Positions 8,166 to 17,558 of a DNA stretch of 45,173 bases are shown in pieces. This DNA is from Terriglobia bacterium (GTDB lineage Bacteria; Acidobacteriota; Terriglobia; Terriglobales; Acidobacteriaceae), in NCBI GenBank assembly GCA_020073525.1, contig JAIQFA010000037.1, positions 1 to 45,173 of the forward strand, written 5' to 3'. The first letter of the stretch is position 1; each line of letters opens with the position of its first letter. The notes beneath the pieces were generated by a model. The model did no database searches. It was not told where the DNA came from and was given only the letters and a program-made list of their open reading frames with translations. A program made the position numbers and the translations under genes.

Positions 8166-9710
8166 TCATTGCACAACCGGCCAACCATCGGAATCAAATC
8201 CTAGACGATTGATACCGAGCGTCGGAGCGCCGTTGTTGTTGGCGTCATAGTAGTGATAGACCAGCGTAGGCTGTGTTCCGTCGGTAAAAACACTCTGCCC
8301 GCCCGGACCATCGATGTTTCCATGGGCGCTCAGAAGAATCGTCCCTCCTCCTTGCATCAGGTCAATTCCGCCGCGATCAAGATACGGGTCGAGTGGATTC
8401 TGCGAGCGCCCCACCACGATGCGGTAGGTGCTGTTGACTCCGTTGCAGCAGACATTGATCGGTGCAAAGTAGTAGTACCAGCCACTGTTGAGATAAATGA
8501 ATGGCCCCTCTTCGCCGACCGACGGATTTCCGCGCTGGGCAATCGTATAGAGGGTCAGGTTCGATTGCAGCCGCAGTCCAGTATTGGGGTCAAGCTGAAT
8601 GATGTGAATGCCGTCTGTCCAAGACCCAAACACGAGCCACCAGTTGCCCGCCGCGTCCACGAACGGAGACGGATCGATCGCGTTAAATGTGTTCGTGCAC
8701 CCCGGCGTGGTCCCGCACGATTCGATAATCTGCCCCGCGTCGGTCCACGGCCCGTTGGGATTGGCACTTGTCGCCAATAAAATGATCGCTTGCGGCCCGC
8801 TGTGCGGCTCAATCGGAATCGCATAATACTGGTAATACGTGCCGTTTGCATACAGCACGTCCGGAGCCCACATGTCCGTGTTCTGTCCGTTGTTCCAGGA
8901 AGGCGGAGTCTGAAGCCCCGTCCACGACGGAAAGTCCGGGCCTATGTCAGGACAGAAGGGATACCCGCCTTTCTCCTGCGCTGTACAACTCTGGTTGAAG
9001 TTGAAGTTCGACAGATCTGTCGAGCTAACCAGCGTGTTGTGCGTGCCGTAAAGCCAATAGGCTCCACTCGGGTCTTTCAACATAAACGGATCATGCACTC
9101 CGGTTCCCGTGCCCGAGACAGACAGTGGTGCGGGATAGGGTGAGGCACCCGTCGAGGTAAGCGTCCACTCCTGGCAAGTACACCCGGTGCCGCTTGTCGC
9201 TCGTGCGGCTTGATCGATCACGGCCGTCGGGGTTGGGTCCGAACCTCGGTCTTCCAGATACATACCACTGTTCACGTTCTTGATCAGATAGTTGCCGTCC
9301 TGGAGTAGATAAAACTGCCATAGGTGGTCGGCCGTTCCATTGTCTGCCCACTGGAGAGCCGTCGCTCCAGCTCGTTGCGAGGCATTCATGATTCCAATGA
9401 CCTGGTGCGTCAGAAGGTTCTCGACGTTGAATTGGTGATTGCCCATGGGCATGGAATGCCAAAGTTGATCGTTATTGCCTGAGCCGCTCGCTTGTACCAA
9501 TGCGGTTCCAGCTGTTTGGCTCTGGTTGGCAATGTCCAGGAGCGATCCACTGCTCGCATTCTTGATCTTGTACTGGAATCCGTCGTTGATGTCGGTCAGA
9601 ATTCCATTGTCCGGCACTTGGCCTTGCCCTCCGCCGCTGCTACCCCCGCCACATCCAAGTTGAACCCAAAACATTACGAGCAACATGATCGCGCTGAGGG
9701 AGAGTTTCAT
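8166..9710 (-). CDS. Secreted GH43 arabinanase with ricin-type N-terminal domain
   Basis: This 514-residue lipoprotein is predicted to cut alpha-1,5-arabinan or arabinose side chains outside the cytoplasm. The N-terminus has a hydrophobic signal ending in a lipobox (LGC, then a Gly/Ser-rich linker). Residues about 35-180 form a ricin-type (CBM13-like) beta-trefoil with repeated Q-x-W/W-Q-F motifs. The GH43 five-bladed propeller follows. It starts with VHDPFML (catalytic base Asp), then IDPSPFVD (modulating Asp) and GEEGPFIYL (acid Glu). The ATG at 9710 has AGGAGG before it; an ATG 33 bases upstream lacks one. A LacI-type operator lies 28 bases upstream. It is transcribed alone, after the galM-araB group. 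Endo-arabinanase is most likely; another GH43 specificity is possible. Confidence 0.88.
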   Translation of the reverse strand: MKLSLSAIMLLVMFWVQLGCGGGSSGGGQGQVPDNGILTDINDGFQYKIKNASSGSLLDIANQSQTAGTALVQASGSGNNDQLWHSMPMGNHQFNVENLLTHQVIGIMNASQRAGATALQWADNGTADHLWQFYLLQDGNYLIKNVNSGMYLEDRGSDPTPTAVIDQAARATSGTGCTCQEWTLTSTGASPYPAPLSVSGTGTGVHDPFMLKDPSGAYWLYGTHNTLVSSTDLSNFNFNQSCTAQEKGGYPFCPDIGPDFPSWTGLQTPPSWNNGQNTDMWAPDVLYANGTYYQYYAIPIEPHSGPQAIILLATSANPNGPWTDAGQIIESCGTTPGCTNTFNAIDPSPFVDAAGNWWLVFGSWTDGIHIIQLDPNTGLRLQSNLTLYTIAQRGNPSVGEEGPFIYLNSGWYYYFAPINVCCNGVNSTYRIVVGRSQNPLDPYLDRGGIDLMQGGGTILLSAHGNIDGPGGQSVFTDGTQPTLVYHYYDANNNGAPTLGINRLGFDSDGWPVVQ

Positions 9711-9737
9711 CGGACGCCTCCTGTCAAAGGCCATACT

Positions 9738-9753
9738 GAGCAAACGTTTACTT
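9738..9753 (-). promoter_or_regulatory. LacI-family operator upstream of the GH43 gene
   Basis: The near-palindrome GAGCAAACGTTTACTT is centred on CG, with half-sites AAGTAAACG and GAGCAAACG, the form typical of LacI/GalR-family operators. The same half-site AAGTAAACG recurs at 15120-15135 before the araD remnant. No LacI-family gene is in the window, so the regulator would be encoded elsewhere. Confidence 0.6.
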
Positions 9754-9833
9754 TCTTGCTGAATCGTTCCGATCTGCTTAACTTGACGCCGAAGAAGAAC
9801 GAGCCAGGTAGATGTCCGGTTGAGGGATCCCCG

Positions 9834-9879
9834 GTGAGCGGTCTCTCACGCTCACGGCGTACTTGGGCAGCTTTTGCCC
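9834..9879. terminator. Two short hairpins downstream of galM
   Basis: Two inverted repeats lie just after the aldose epimerase gene: GTGAGCG/CGCTCAC with an eight-base loop (9834-9855) and GGGCA/TGCCC (9865-9879). Neither is followed by a T-run on the minus strand. They are weak candidates for a transcription end or an RNA-stability element. Confidence 0.3.
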
Positions 9880-9903
9880 TCCACCTGGCCCTGTCCTACA
9901 TTC

Positions 9904-11034
9904 TTATCGAGCAGAGAAACGGTAGATCGTGACCGTGTGATAGCGCTTCCTTGGCTTCAACTCGGTGGTTGGAAAATCCGGGTGATTCGGAGAGTCCGGG
10001 AAATGCTGCGTCTCCAGGCAGAGCGCGGCGTGCAACTCATCGGGCTTACCGCCTTTGCCTTTGATCGATCCGTCAAGAAAGTTTCCACTGTAAAACTGGA
10101 TTCCTGGCTGATCGGTTAGCACGGTCAGCACGCGCCCGCTGCTCGGATCGTAGACTTCAGCGGCTTCTTCCAATTTCCCGCCTTTCGTATCCAGCACCCA
10201 GTTGTGATCGTAGCCCCGTCCCTGGTGGATTTGCGCATCGTCGGCGTTGATCCGTGCTCCAACGGCTGTCGCTTTGCGAAAATCAAAAGGAGTGGAGTCC
10301 ACCGCTTTCAACTCGCCAGTCGGAATCAGCCCCGCGTCCACCGGCGTGAAGCGGGACGCATGCAGCGTGAGTTCATGCTTCAGAATGTCACCCTGGCCGG
10401 CAAGGTTGAAATAAGCATGATTGGTCAAATTGACTACGGTGGCTTTGTCGGTGGTGGCCGAATACTCCATCCGCAGGTCGCCTTTCACCAAGGTGTAGAC
10501 AACAGTGGCGGTAAGGTTGCCCGGAAATCCAGCTTCTCCGTCTTTGCTCAGATAAGTCAGTTCCACTCCGTTCGCAACCGGCTTCGCTTTCCACACGGCG
10601 TTGTTGAAACCGTGCGGCCCGCCGTGCAGAGTGTTCTCGCCGTTGTTCTTGGGCAAGGAGTACTTCTGGCCATCCAGGGTAAAGCTGCCGTGCGCGATTC
10701 GGTTCGCATAGCGGCCGATGATTGCGCTAAAGAACGCGTCGGAGGGACCGTTAAAATTGGTGAAATATCCATCGACATCGTCGAAGCCAAGGACCACGTC
10801 CGCCGCCTTGCCCTTGCGGTCTGGAGTTTTCATCGAAACTAGAACGCCGCCGTAGGTTGCGATTTGCGCTTCATAGGCGCCGTCGCTCAGGGTATAAAGT
10901 TCGACCGGAGTTCCATCCGGCAGCTTTCCAAACGGCTGACTAGTCACCTTTGTGTTAGTTTCCGCGGCCATGCTGAACGCTCCAAACAACACTACCCCAA
11001 TCGCGACTCTCTTCAGGATCTCGCAAACTCTCAT
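9904..11034 (-). CDS. Exported aldose 1-epimerase (GalM family)
   Basis: This 376-residue mutarotase interconverts alpha and beta anomers of free aldoses, here probably L-arabinose. Residues about 1-24 form a signal peptide (basic start, GVVLFGAFSMAAE), so it likely acts in the periplasm. Family motifs are present: NRIAHGSFTLDG with nearby NTLHGG, the NLTNHAYFNL segment with the active-site His, and the C-terminal LCLETQHFPDSPNHP with the catalytic Glu. The start at 11034 has GAGGAG. It is 39 bases after the ribulokinase gene and is the last gene of the ara group. Periplasmic GalM is common beside extracellular arabinanases. The exact sugar is inferred from context. Confidence 0.9.
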   Translation of the reverse strand: MRVCEILKRVAIGVVLFGAFSMAAETNTKVTSQPFGKLPDGTPVELYTLSDGAYEAQIATYGGVLVSMKTPDRKGKAADVVLGFDDVDGYFTNFNGPSDAFFSAIIGRYANRIAHGSFTLDGQKYSLPKNNGENTLHGGPHGFNNAVWKAKPVANGVELTYLSKDGEAGFPGNLTATVVYTLVKGDLRMEYSATTDKATVVNLTNHAYFNLAGQGDILKHELTLHASRFTPVDAGLIPTGELKAVDSTPFDFRKATAVGARINADDAQIHQGRGYDHNWVLDTKGGKLEEAAEVYDPSSGRVLTVLTDQPGIQFYSGNFLDGSIKGKGGKPDELHAALCLETQHFPDSPNHPDFPTTELKPRKRYHTVTIYRFSAR

Positions 11035-11073
11035 CGCTGCTCCTCGCTTCTGCTTTTGTCTCTGCCCAATTGC

Positions 11074-12645
11074 TTAACGTGCTGCAGTTTCTGAGACGGC
11101 AATCAAGGTGGGCAGCACATCGCCCAATCCGTTAGCTTTCTTTTCGCCCAAACTGAAATACAGCCTGCTGTACAAGGGATACAAGTCTTCATAAGTACGT
11201 TGCGCCGGCTTATCGGGCATGAACATCCTGTGCTCGGGGCAAATCCTGTCCTGCGCCTCTTCGACGGTCTTGAAAATACCCGCCGCCAGAAAAGCAAAGA
11301 TCGCGGACCCGAGACTAGTAACGCTCTTGCTCGGAACCAGCACGGGACGTCCCAGCACATTGGCATAGACCTGGTTCAGTACCTCATTCTTCTGCGGAAT
11401 GCCCCCGGCATTGATCACCCGTTGGATAGTCACGCCATGCCCCGACATCCGGTCGAGGATGACGCGGGTGTGAAACGCGGTCCCTTCGATGGCCGCGAAG
11501 AGTTCGTCCTGAGCCGTGCTTTGCAAGTTCCACCCGAGCGTCACGCCGCGCAGGTTGGGATTGACGAGCACCGTGCGGTCGCCATTGTCCCACGTCATCC
11601 GCAATAAGCCAGTCTGTCCCGCTCGATACTTCTCCAAGCCGACGCTCAGCGTATTTACATCCGTGCCCGCTCGCGAAGCAATCGCGTTAAAGATGTCTCC
11701 CACGGCGGAAAGTCCGGCTTCGATTCCCGTACGTTGCGGATGCACGCTGCCCTGAACCACGCCGCAAACGCCGGGTACGAGATTCACCGACGGGGTGATT
11801 CCGATGATGCAGGTTGAGGTGCCGACGACGTTCACCATGTCGTCGGTTCGGCAACCTGCCCCGATGGCGTCCCAATGCGCGTCGAAGGCTCCGACTGGGA
11901 TCGGAATGCCCGCCTTGAGCCCCAGCTTTTCCGCCCAGAACTCGGACAACGTGCCAGCGATTTGATCGGAGGTCGCGTACTCGCCGTCAAGTTTTTCGCG
12001 AACGCCCTTTAACAGCGGGTCGACCTTCACCAGAAAACTCTCTGGCGGAAGACCACCCAGTTGCGCATTCCACATCCACTTGTGTCCCATGGCGCAGACG
12101 CTGCGCCTTACTTTTTTAGGGTCAGTGATGCCGCAGAACGTGGCGGCCACCATATCGCAATGCTCGAATGCGGAAGCGAACTCGGCTCGCTGGTCTGGAT
12201 TATGGCGCAACCAGTGCAATAGTTTCGAGAATCCCCACTCCGACGAGTACACTCCACCGCACCATTGAATGGCTTGGAGTTCTTCACGCCGTGCCACTTC
12301 GGTAATTTCCGCGGCCTCACCTTTAGCACGGTGATCACACCACAGGTAGTACTCGCCGAGCGGTTGCATGTTCTTGTCGACAGGAATTACGGATGAGCCG
12401 GTCGTATCGAGCGCAATCGCCTGCACCTGATCGCCTGGAACCCCGGCCTTGCTCACCGCTTCGCGGGTGGCCACCGCCAGGGCGCGCATGTGATCTTCAT
12501 GCGATTGGGTGGCATATTCCGGATCTTCGCGCTTGCGGTGCAGGGGGTATTCGGCGACGGCGGATGCCAGCAGGCCGCGTTCGCTGTCGACGAGCGAGAC
12601 GCGGACACTTAGAGTCCCAAAGTCAACTCCCGCCACGATCGCCAT
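11074..12645 (-). CDS. araB: Ribulokinase (FGGY family)
   Basis: This 523-residue FGGY sugar kinase is predicted to phosphorylate L-ribulose to L-ribulose 5-phosphate in the cytoplasm. The N-terminus GVDFGTLSVRVSLVD is the ATP-binding phosphate-1 motif. The stretch IALDTTGSSVIPVD followed by YLWCDHRAKGEA is typical of AraB, and so is the GAFDAHWDAIGAG segment. The C-terminal FGGY signature region (VINAGGIPQKNEVLNQVYANV) is intact. It is slightly shorter than E. coli AraB, about 566 residues. The start at 12645 has GGAG. Neighbours (SSS transporter, decayed araD, epimerase, arabinanase) all fit arabinose use. No araA is in the window. Confidence 0.9.
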   Translation of the reverse strand: MAIVAGVDFGTLSVRVSLVDSERGLLASAVAEYPLHRKREDPEYATQSHEDHMRALAVATREAVSKAGVPGDQVQAIALDTTGSSVIPVDKNMQPLGEYYLWCDHRAKGEAAEITEVARREELQAIQWCGGVYSSEWGFSKLLHWLRHNPDQRAEFASAFEHCDMVAATFCGITDPKKVRRSVCAMGHKWMWNAQLGGLPPESFLVKVDPLLKGVREKLDGEYATSDQIAGTLSEFWAEKLGLKAGIPIPVGAFDAHWDAIGAGCRTDDMVNVVGTSTCIIGITPSVNLVPGVCGVVQGSVHPQRTGIEAGLSAVGDIFNAIASRAGTDVNTLSVGLEKYRAGQTGLLRMTWDNGDRTVLVNPNLRGVTLGWNLQSTAQDELFAAIEGTAFHTRVILDRMSGHGVTIQRVINAGGIPQKNEVLNQVYANVLGRPVLVPSKSVTSLGSAIFAFLAAGIFKTVEEAQDRICPEHRMFMPDKPAQRTYEDLYPLYSRLYFSLGEKKANGLGDVLPTLIAVSETAAR

Positions 12646-12745
12646 CAGCAGGCTCCGTGTTTAGCGACGGTCGAGCTATCGGTAGTTGGAATCGTAGTCA
12701 TTTGCAGGTTCGCGAGGAGACTTCTATTTCAATGAAATCCAGTTC

Positions 12746-12952
12746 TCAAGACTGTCGCCGCGGCGCAAATTTGAAACAATAAATCAGACCGAACACCAGC
12801 AACGCCGCTCCCCACCACACGTTGGCGTGCAGTTGATAGAGGACCACGCTAGGACCCACCGGAGGATTTACGAGTTGGTACAGTCCCGCCGCAAGAATCA
12901 GCGCGCCATTGACGGCCAGCGAGATGCCGATGAAAAACCAGATTGAAATCAT
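12746..12952 (-). CDS. Small two-TM membrane protein of the ara operon
   Basis: This encodes a 68-residue protein with two hydrophobic helices (about residues 3-24 and 43-61) and a basic C-terminus. The ATG at 12952 has GGAGGCAGG before it. It lies 29 bases downstream of the SSS transporter gene in the same orientation, so it is probably co-transcribed. It could be an accessory subunit of the transporter; small partner proteins occur with some SSS carriers. No named family is recognised. Confidence 0.65.
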   Translation of the reverse strand: MISIWFFIGISLAVNGALILAAGLYQLVNPPVGPSVVLYQLHANVWWGAALLVFGLIYCFKFAPRRQS

Positions 12953-12981
12953 GCTACCTGCCTCCGTTTAGCGCGAAATCC

Positions 12982-14685
12982 CTACCAGAAAATAATGTTC
13001 AGTACGAAGAAAACGACGGTCACCACCCCCGCCCAGAAAAGCGGCTTCTGGTACAGCGGGAGTTTCCCGACCGACGGAATCTTCGTCAACCCATACACCA
13101 ATCCCGTCAACTGCTCGTCAGGCATGGGTTTGGTCGCCAGACTGACCACCACGGTCACCGTGACGCAAACCACGAATGACCATAGCGCCTGAAACATATC
13201 CTGAGCCAGGCCCTTGGCGTTCGGCGAGAGCGCCACATAACGCAGCGCCGAAGGATCCAGTTTCACCCAGGTCCACATGCCGATCGACGAAAGCGTCCCG
13301 CACAGCAATCCCCAGAATCCGCCCGCTCCCGTCGCGCGCTTCCACAGCATCCCAAGCACGACCGTGCCGAACAACGGCGCGATGAAGAAGCTGAACAGCG
13401 CCTGCACATAATCCATGATGCTCGCGAACTGCATCACCAGATACGCCGTGCCGACGCTGATCAGCACTCCGACCACCGTGGTCCAGCGGCCCATGTTTAC
13501 GTAATGATGGTCGGTGCCCTTGCTGTTGATGAATGGACGATAGATGTCATAGGTCCACACCGTCGTGAAGGCGCTCACATTGCCCGCCATGCCCGACATG
13601 AAGCCGGCGATCAGCGCCGTCACGCCCAGGCCGAGCAGTCCCGGCCCGCAGTACCGTGCCAGCATCAGCGGGAGAACGTCGTTATAGCTATGGGCTCCGG
13701 CGGCCGCGGCCATCGATTCCGGAAGCAGTTTCTCCGGTAACACAGCCAAACCCAGCAGGCCGGGGAGAATCACGATGATCGGCACAAACATTTTGAACGC
13801 GGCGCCGATGATGGGCGCCATTTGCGCACTCCGCATATCTTTCGCGGCAAGAATTCGCTGCACCACCAGAAAATCGGTCGTCCAGTAACCCATCGAGATC
13901 ACAGCGCCCAGTCCGAAGACTATGCCCACCCAATTAATTCCCATGGGATTGTTGCTGAAAGTGCCGAGCGTCGACCAGAGGTGGACATACTGTTCCGAGG
14001 CGCGGTGCGCAATCTGCAACTTGAGTTGGGTCCAGCCGCCAGCTTCGTACAAGCCGAGAATTGGAATCAGCAGCGCGCCTGCCCAGATGAGGAAGAACTG
14101 CAACACTTCATTGAAGATGGCCGAACGCAGGCCGCCAAGCGTTACATAAATCGCCACCGTCAGCGATGAGACCCAGATGCTGAAGTTGATGTCCCATCCG
14201 AGCACGATCTGCATGACCTTGGCCATGGCAAACATGTTGACGCCGCTCATAAGCACGGTCATGAATGCAAACGAAACTGCCGACAGGGCACGACTCGGTT
14301 CACCGAAACGTAACCGCAAATATCCGGGCACTGAGTGGGTCTTGGAGATGTAATAGAACGGCATCATCACGAGCGCCAGGAACAACATCGCGGGAATGGC
14401 GCCGATCCAATACCAGTGGGTCGCCAGGATGCCGTACTGATAGGCCGATCCGGCCCAGCCCATCAACTCGAGCGCTCCGAGATTGGCGGAGAGAAAACTT
14501 AGTCCGGCCACCCACGCCGTCATCTCGCGTCCCGCCATGAAGAAGTCTTCGCCCGTGTTGGCCCGACCTTTCAGGTACCAGCCGATGGTCAACACCAGGG
14601 CAAAGTAAAAAACTACGATGACCACATCGACCGGAGCCAGATGCACCAACCGGGTGGGGACTAACACAGCCATGCTCGGCATCAT
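12982..14685 (-). CDS. SSS-family sodium:sugar symporter (probable arabinose uptake)
   Basis: This 567-residue sodium:solute symporter has about 13 membrane helices. Near the start are the [20 protein letters not shown] first helix and the [19 protein letters not shown] loop typical of SSS carriers such as SGLT-like proteins. The true start is ATG 14685, whose ATGA overlaps the stop of the araD remnant and which is preceded by AAGGAAGAG. The same frame stays open upstream to 15114, but that part encodes the araD N-terminus followed by out-of-frame sequence, so the long 710-residue frame is an artefact of the araD deletion. Its place between araD and araB makes arabinose the likely substrate. 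Confidence 0.88.
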   Translation of the reverse strand: MMPSMAVLVPTRLVHLAPVDVVIVVFYFALVLTIGWYLKGRANTGEDFFMAGREMTAWVAGLSFLSANLGALELMGWAGSAYQYGILATHWYWIGAIPAMLFLALVMMPFYYISKTHSVPGYLRLRFGEPSRALSAVSFAFMTVLMSGVNMFAMAKVMQIVLGWDINFSIWVSSLTVAIYVTLGGLRSAIFNEVLQFFLIWAGALLIPILGLYEAGGWTQLKLQIAHRASEQYVHLWSTLGTFSNNPMGINWVGIVFGLGAVISMGYWTTDFLVVQRILAAKDMRSAQMAPIIGAAFKMFVPIIVILPGLLGLAVLPEKLLPESMAAAAGAHSYNDVLPLMLARYCGPGLLGLGVTALIAGFMSGMAGNVSAFTTVWTYDIYRPFINSKGTDHHYVNMGRWTTVVGVLISVGTAYLVMQFASIMDYVQALFSFFIAPLFGTVVLGMLWKRATGAGGFWGLLCGTLSSIGMWTWVKLDPSALRYVALSPNAKGLAQDMFQALWSFVVCVTVTVVVSLATKPMPDEQLTGLVYGLTKIPSVGKLPLYQKPLFWAGVVTVVFFVLNIIFW

Positions 14686-15087
14686 TTCTCTTCCTTGACC
14701 TGCCCGTAATATGCGTTCCCACCGTGCTTGCGCAAGTAATGCTTGTCGTGGAGGCTGCTTCCGATCGGTGGTGCACTGTTGTTCAGCGTAACCGTGAAGT
14801 AGGCCATGCGTGCCAGCGACTCGAGTATGGTCGCGTGATGCGCCGCCGCCTCGGGGTAAGTCCGAGGACGGCCTCAAATTGCCTTCAACAATCTTGCCAT
14901 CAAGGTCGGTCACGACCAGATGTTCCGGCTTCATTTTTTCGTAGGGAACACCGCTGGGCTTGATCACGACCAAGCCATCGGAGCGCGAGATTCCGCTGGC
15001 GTTGCCGAACGTGTACAAAACCAAACCTCGCCGCACCAACTCGAGGTTGGCATCCAAAACCTGTTCACGAAGAGTCTGCAGCAGCAT
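14682..15087 (-). pseudogene. araD: araD (L-ribulose-5-phosphate 4-epimerase) with internal deletion
   Basis: The N-terminus is intact Ara[21 protein letters not shown], then [18 protein letters not shown] and LRPSSD, about 76 residues. The sequence then jumps, in a different frame, to the AraD C-terminus: [20 protein letters not shown] ... [16 protein letters not shown] and a stop. By comparison with E. coli AraD (231 residues), about 90 residues are missing, including the zinc ligands near His95/His97 and the Asp120 region. His171 and the C-terminal Tyr are kept. A deletion plus frame change makes a functional epimerase impossible. The stop overlaps the transporter start as ATGA, showing the ancestral gene was coupled to it. 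An assembly error is the alternative. Confidence 0.9.
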
Positions 15088-15119
15088 CCTTGCCTCGTTG
15101 TTGCGGGAACACAACCGAG

Positions 15120-15135
15120 AAGTTATCGTTTACTT
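15120..15135 (-). promoter_or_regulatory. LacI-family operator upstream of araD
   Basis: AAGTTATCGTTTACTT has half-sites AAGTAAACG and AAGTTATCG meeting at a central CG. Its right half is identical to the operator before the GH43 gene (9738-9753). It sits 33 bases before the araD start, where it could block the promoter of the ara operon. Confidence 0.55.
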
Positions 15136-15148
15136 TTGCCTTTGAGAA

Positions 15149-16366
15149 CTAGACTACCTCTTGCCGTTTGTCAATCGTTCCATCCACCTCTTCAATATAA
15201 GATCGATTGAGAGCCGCAATGGAAGGGCAGCCGAGCAGTCGCGCCGTGCGTTCAACATCGGATCGTAGGATCTCGATGGCACGACTCACTCCTGCCTGAC
15301 CCGCCGCCCCAAGTCCGTAGGCGTATGCTCGTCCGAGGAGAATGGCGCGGGCTCCCAGGCAGATTGCTTTCACAATGTCGCTTCCGCGGCGGATGCCGCC
15401 ATCCATAAGTACTTCGATCTGACCATTCACAGCCGCAACGACTTCAGGAAGAGCCCGCAGCGTAGGAGAGACCGAGTCCAGTTGCCGGCCACCGTGGTTG
15501 GATACGACCACAGCAACGGCGCCTTCATCAACGGCACGCTTGGCGTCTTCGCCCGTCAGAAGACCTTTCACCACGATTGGGCCCGACCACATCTCACGGA
15601 TCCACTTGAGGTCCGCCCACGTCACGGTGGATTGCGATAGGGCAGTACCCACGTCGAGCAAGTCCATGGGACCTTTGCCCGGGACGACAATGTTCTGCAA
15701 TTTCGGCACTCCTCCATCGAGCAGGAACGAGATCAGCCAGCCCGGATGAGCAAGAATATTGGGGACGTAAGGGATCTTGGCGAACAAGGAACCGCCCAAG
15801 AGTTCCTTCATGCCGTTGCGCGGATCCCGCTCGCGCATGCCCGACACGGCCGTATCAACGGTGATCACTAGCGCAGAAAACCCAGCACGTTGCGCGCGGT
15901 CGAGGGCACCCTCAGCGGCTCCGCGTCCACCGAGCAAATACAACTGATACCAAACGGGACCTTGCGACGCCGCCTTCACGTCCTCCAACCTGTAACCAGA
16001 AATTGTGGAGAGGATGTATCCGGTGCCAGCCTCGCCGGCTGCGCGCGCCGCGGCCACCTCGCCTCCGGGATGCATCAACCGGCTGTACCCGACGGGGGCC
16101 AGCATGGCCGGGAAAGAGAGTTCATGCCCGAGCACGCGAGTCTTCAGGTCGCAATCGCCGATTGCGACTGCGCCGCGAGGACGAAATGTGACTTCGCGAA
16201 AAGCCCGGCAGTTCTCGTTGAGCGTAATCTCGGCTTCGGCTCCACCATCCAAATAGTCGAAGACCGCTTTGGGCAGCCGGTGTTGCGCCATACGACGTAA
16301 ATCCTCGACATTCACCACCTTCGAGGATCTGAGTGCGTGATCTGTGGTAGACATTTTTGATTCCAT
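15149..16366 (-). CDS. lldD: FMN-dependent L-lactate dehydrogenase
   Basis: This 405-residue alpha-hydroxy-acid dehydrogenase is predicted to oxidise L-lactate to pyruvate with FMN. Visible motifs are the N-terminal DYLDGGAEAEITL, the FMN-site APVGYSRLMHPGGE, TVDTAVSGMRERD, the catalytic SNHGGRQLD with the active-site His, and DGGIRRGSDIVKA before LLGRAYAYGL. The start chosen is ATG 16366, five bases after the rhaT stop; ATG 16354 is an alternative. It is the last gene of the rhamnose operon. This makes sense because RhaDE yields L-lactate from L-lactaldehyde. Related enzymes oxidising glycolate or mandelate cannot be excluded from sequence alone. Confidence 0.87.
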   Translation of the reverse strand: MESKMSTTDHALRSSKVVNVEDLRRMAQHRLPKAVFDYLDGGAEAEITLNENCRAFREVTFRPRGAVAIGDCDLKTRVLGHELSFPAMLAPVGYSRLMHPGGEVAAARAAGEAGTGYILSTISGYRLEDVKAASQGPVWYQLYLLGGRGAAEGALDRAQRAGFSALVITVDTAVSGMRERDPRNGMKELLGGSLFAKIPYVPNILAHPGWLISFLLDGGVPKLQNIVVPGKGPMDLLDVGTALSQSTVTWADLKWIREMWSGPIVVKGLLTGEDAKRAVDEGAVAVVVSNHGGRQLDSVSPTLRALPEVVAAVNGQIEVLMDGGIRRGSDIVKAICLGARAILLGRAYAYGLGAAGQAGVSRAIEILRSDVERTARLLGCPSIAALNRSYIEEVDGTIDKRQEVV

Positions 16367-16370
16367 TGAG

Positions 16371-17540
16371 TCAGTGCGCGGCACTGCCAGCGTAGTTCCC
16401 ATAGCCTACAACCACGGTTGAAGCCACCAAGACCAGCAGACTGAACGCAACCAGCAACTTGGTCCGGCCACCTGCCCCTTTCCACTCCTTGAGAGCAATT
16501 CCCCACAAGGTGCTGAAGATGATGATGCTGGCCATGTGCAAGGTCCAACTGGAAAACTTGTAGCGGCCCATTTGCGTTTCGCCCATGCTGTAGAAGAAAA
16601 ACTGCATGTACCAGGTGGTGCCAGCCAGAGCGGAGAAAAGGTAGTTGGAGAGCATGGGTGCTCTGACCGGGGTTTCTGCCGCGGCTGCGGCGGCTACCGC
16701 CATCTCTTCTGCAGGGGCATCGGTAACGGCTTCAAGGATGTGCTCGTCGTTGCGCGATGGAACTTTGCCACGGATCTCGGATTCGAAGTATTGATAGCCG
16801 GTTCGGTTGCGAGCGTTCAGGATGACGCACCAGATGAAGTTAGTAGTAAAGCCGCCCGCCAGCACCACGACCAGTACGGGCAGCCCTTGCCACAACACTG
16901 GAGTTCCGTGGCGCAGAGAGATGACTTTGATTGGGTCGCCAGCAGCGAGACCATAGGCGAAGCAGGCACTCATCACGCCGGAAAAAGTTGCGACGAGAAG
17001 CCCCTTTTTCAGATCGAATTCTTTGATCGACGCGCGCTTCTGCGCGTCAGACATCTCCCGCTCTTTGGAGACTCCGGCTGCGCCCGCGAACGCAATGCCA
17101 AGCAAACAGATCGCGACTCCGCCAAGAATGATCAGCCCGGATCGGCTCCCTAGGACCTGGGTCGCAAATTGTCCCCGGAAAATCGGCGGCATCAACGTGC
17201 CGAATGCGGCTGTGTATCCGAGAGCGACGGCCATGCCGAGAGACATGCCCAGGTAGCGCATGGTCAGGCCGAAGGTGAGTCCGCCGAGTCCCCACAGCAC
17301 GCCAAAGACATATGTCCAGAAGATAGTGCTGGCGGGCGCCTCATGGAGTACGTGCGTTAGGTCGCGCGTCATCGTCAGCGCCAGGATCCACGGCACGATA
17401 ATCCAGCTGAAGAAGCCGCCAACCAGCCAGTAGGTTTCCCACGCCCAGTTCTTCACGCCGCGATAGGGCACGTAAAAGCTGGCAGAAGCGAGACCACCCA
17501 ACCAGTGAAAGAACACTCCCAGTGCCGGGTTCGGAATCAT
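16371..17540 (-). CDS. rhaT: L-rhamnose:proton symporter RhaT
   Basis: This 389-residue membrane protein starts IPNPALGVFFHWLGGLASAS followed by FYVPYRGVKNWAWETYW, the diagnostic beginning of RhaT. About ten membrane helices follow. A longer hydrophilic loop around residues 255-290 includes an Ala-rich run. It imports L-rhamnose with protons across the inner membrane. The ATG at 17540 has GAGGAG. It lies 18 bases after rhaM and five bases before lldD, within one operon. Confidence 0.95.
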   Translation of the reverse strand: MIPNPALGVFFHWLGGLASASFYVPYRGVKNWAWETYWLVGGFFSWIIVPWILALTMTRDLTHVLHEAPASTIFWTYVFGVLWGLGGLTFGLTMRYLGMSLGMAVALGYTAAFGTLMPPIFRGQFATQVLGSRSGLIILGGVAICLLGIAFAGAAGVSKEREMSDAQKRASIKEFDLKKGLLVATFSGVMSACFAYGLAAGDPIKVISLRHGTPVLWQGLPVLVVVLAGGFTTNFIWCVILNARNRTGYQYFESEIRGKVPSRNDEHILEAVTDAPAEEMAVAAAAAAETPVRAPMLSNYLFSALAGTTWYMQFFFYSMGETQMGRYKFSSWTLHMASIIIFSTLWGIALKEWKGAGGRTKLLVAFSLLVLVASTVVVGYGNYAGSAAH

Positions 17541-17558
17541 TGGCTCCTCAAGTCAGAA

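Noticed and set aside
10204..10842. Plus-strand frame of 212 residues
   Set aside because: It is antisense to the aldose epimerase gene, which has all family motifs.
12982..15114. A 710-residue open frame that looks like an AraD-transporter fusion
   Set aside because: Residues after the AraD N-terminus are out of the AraD frame, while the AraD C-terminus is clear in another frame. The transporter has its own start with a ribosome site at 14685.
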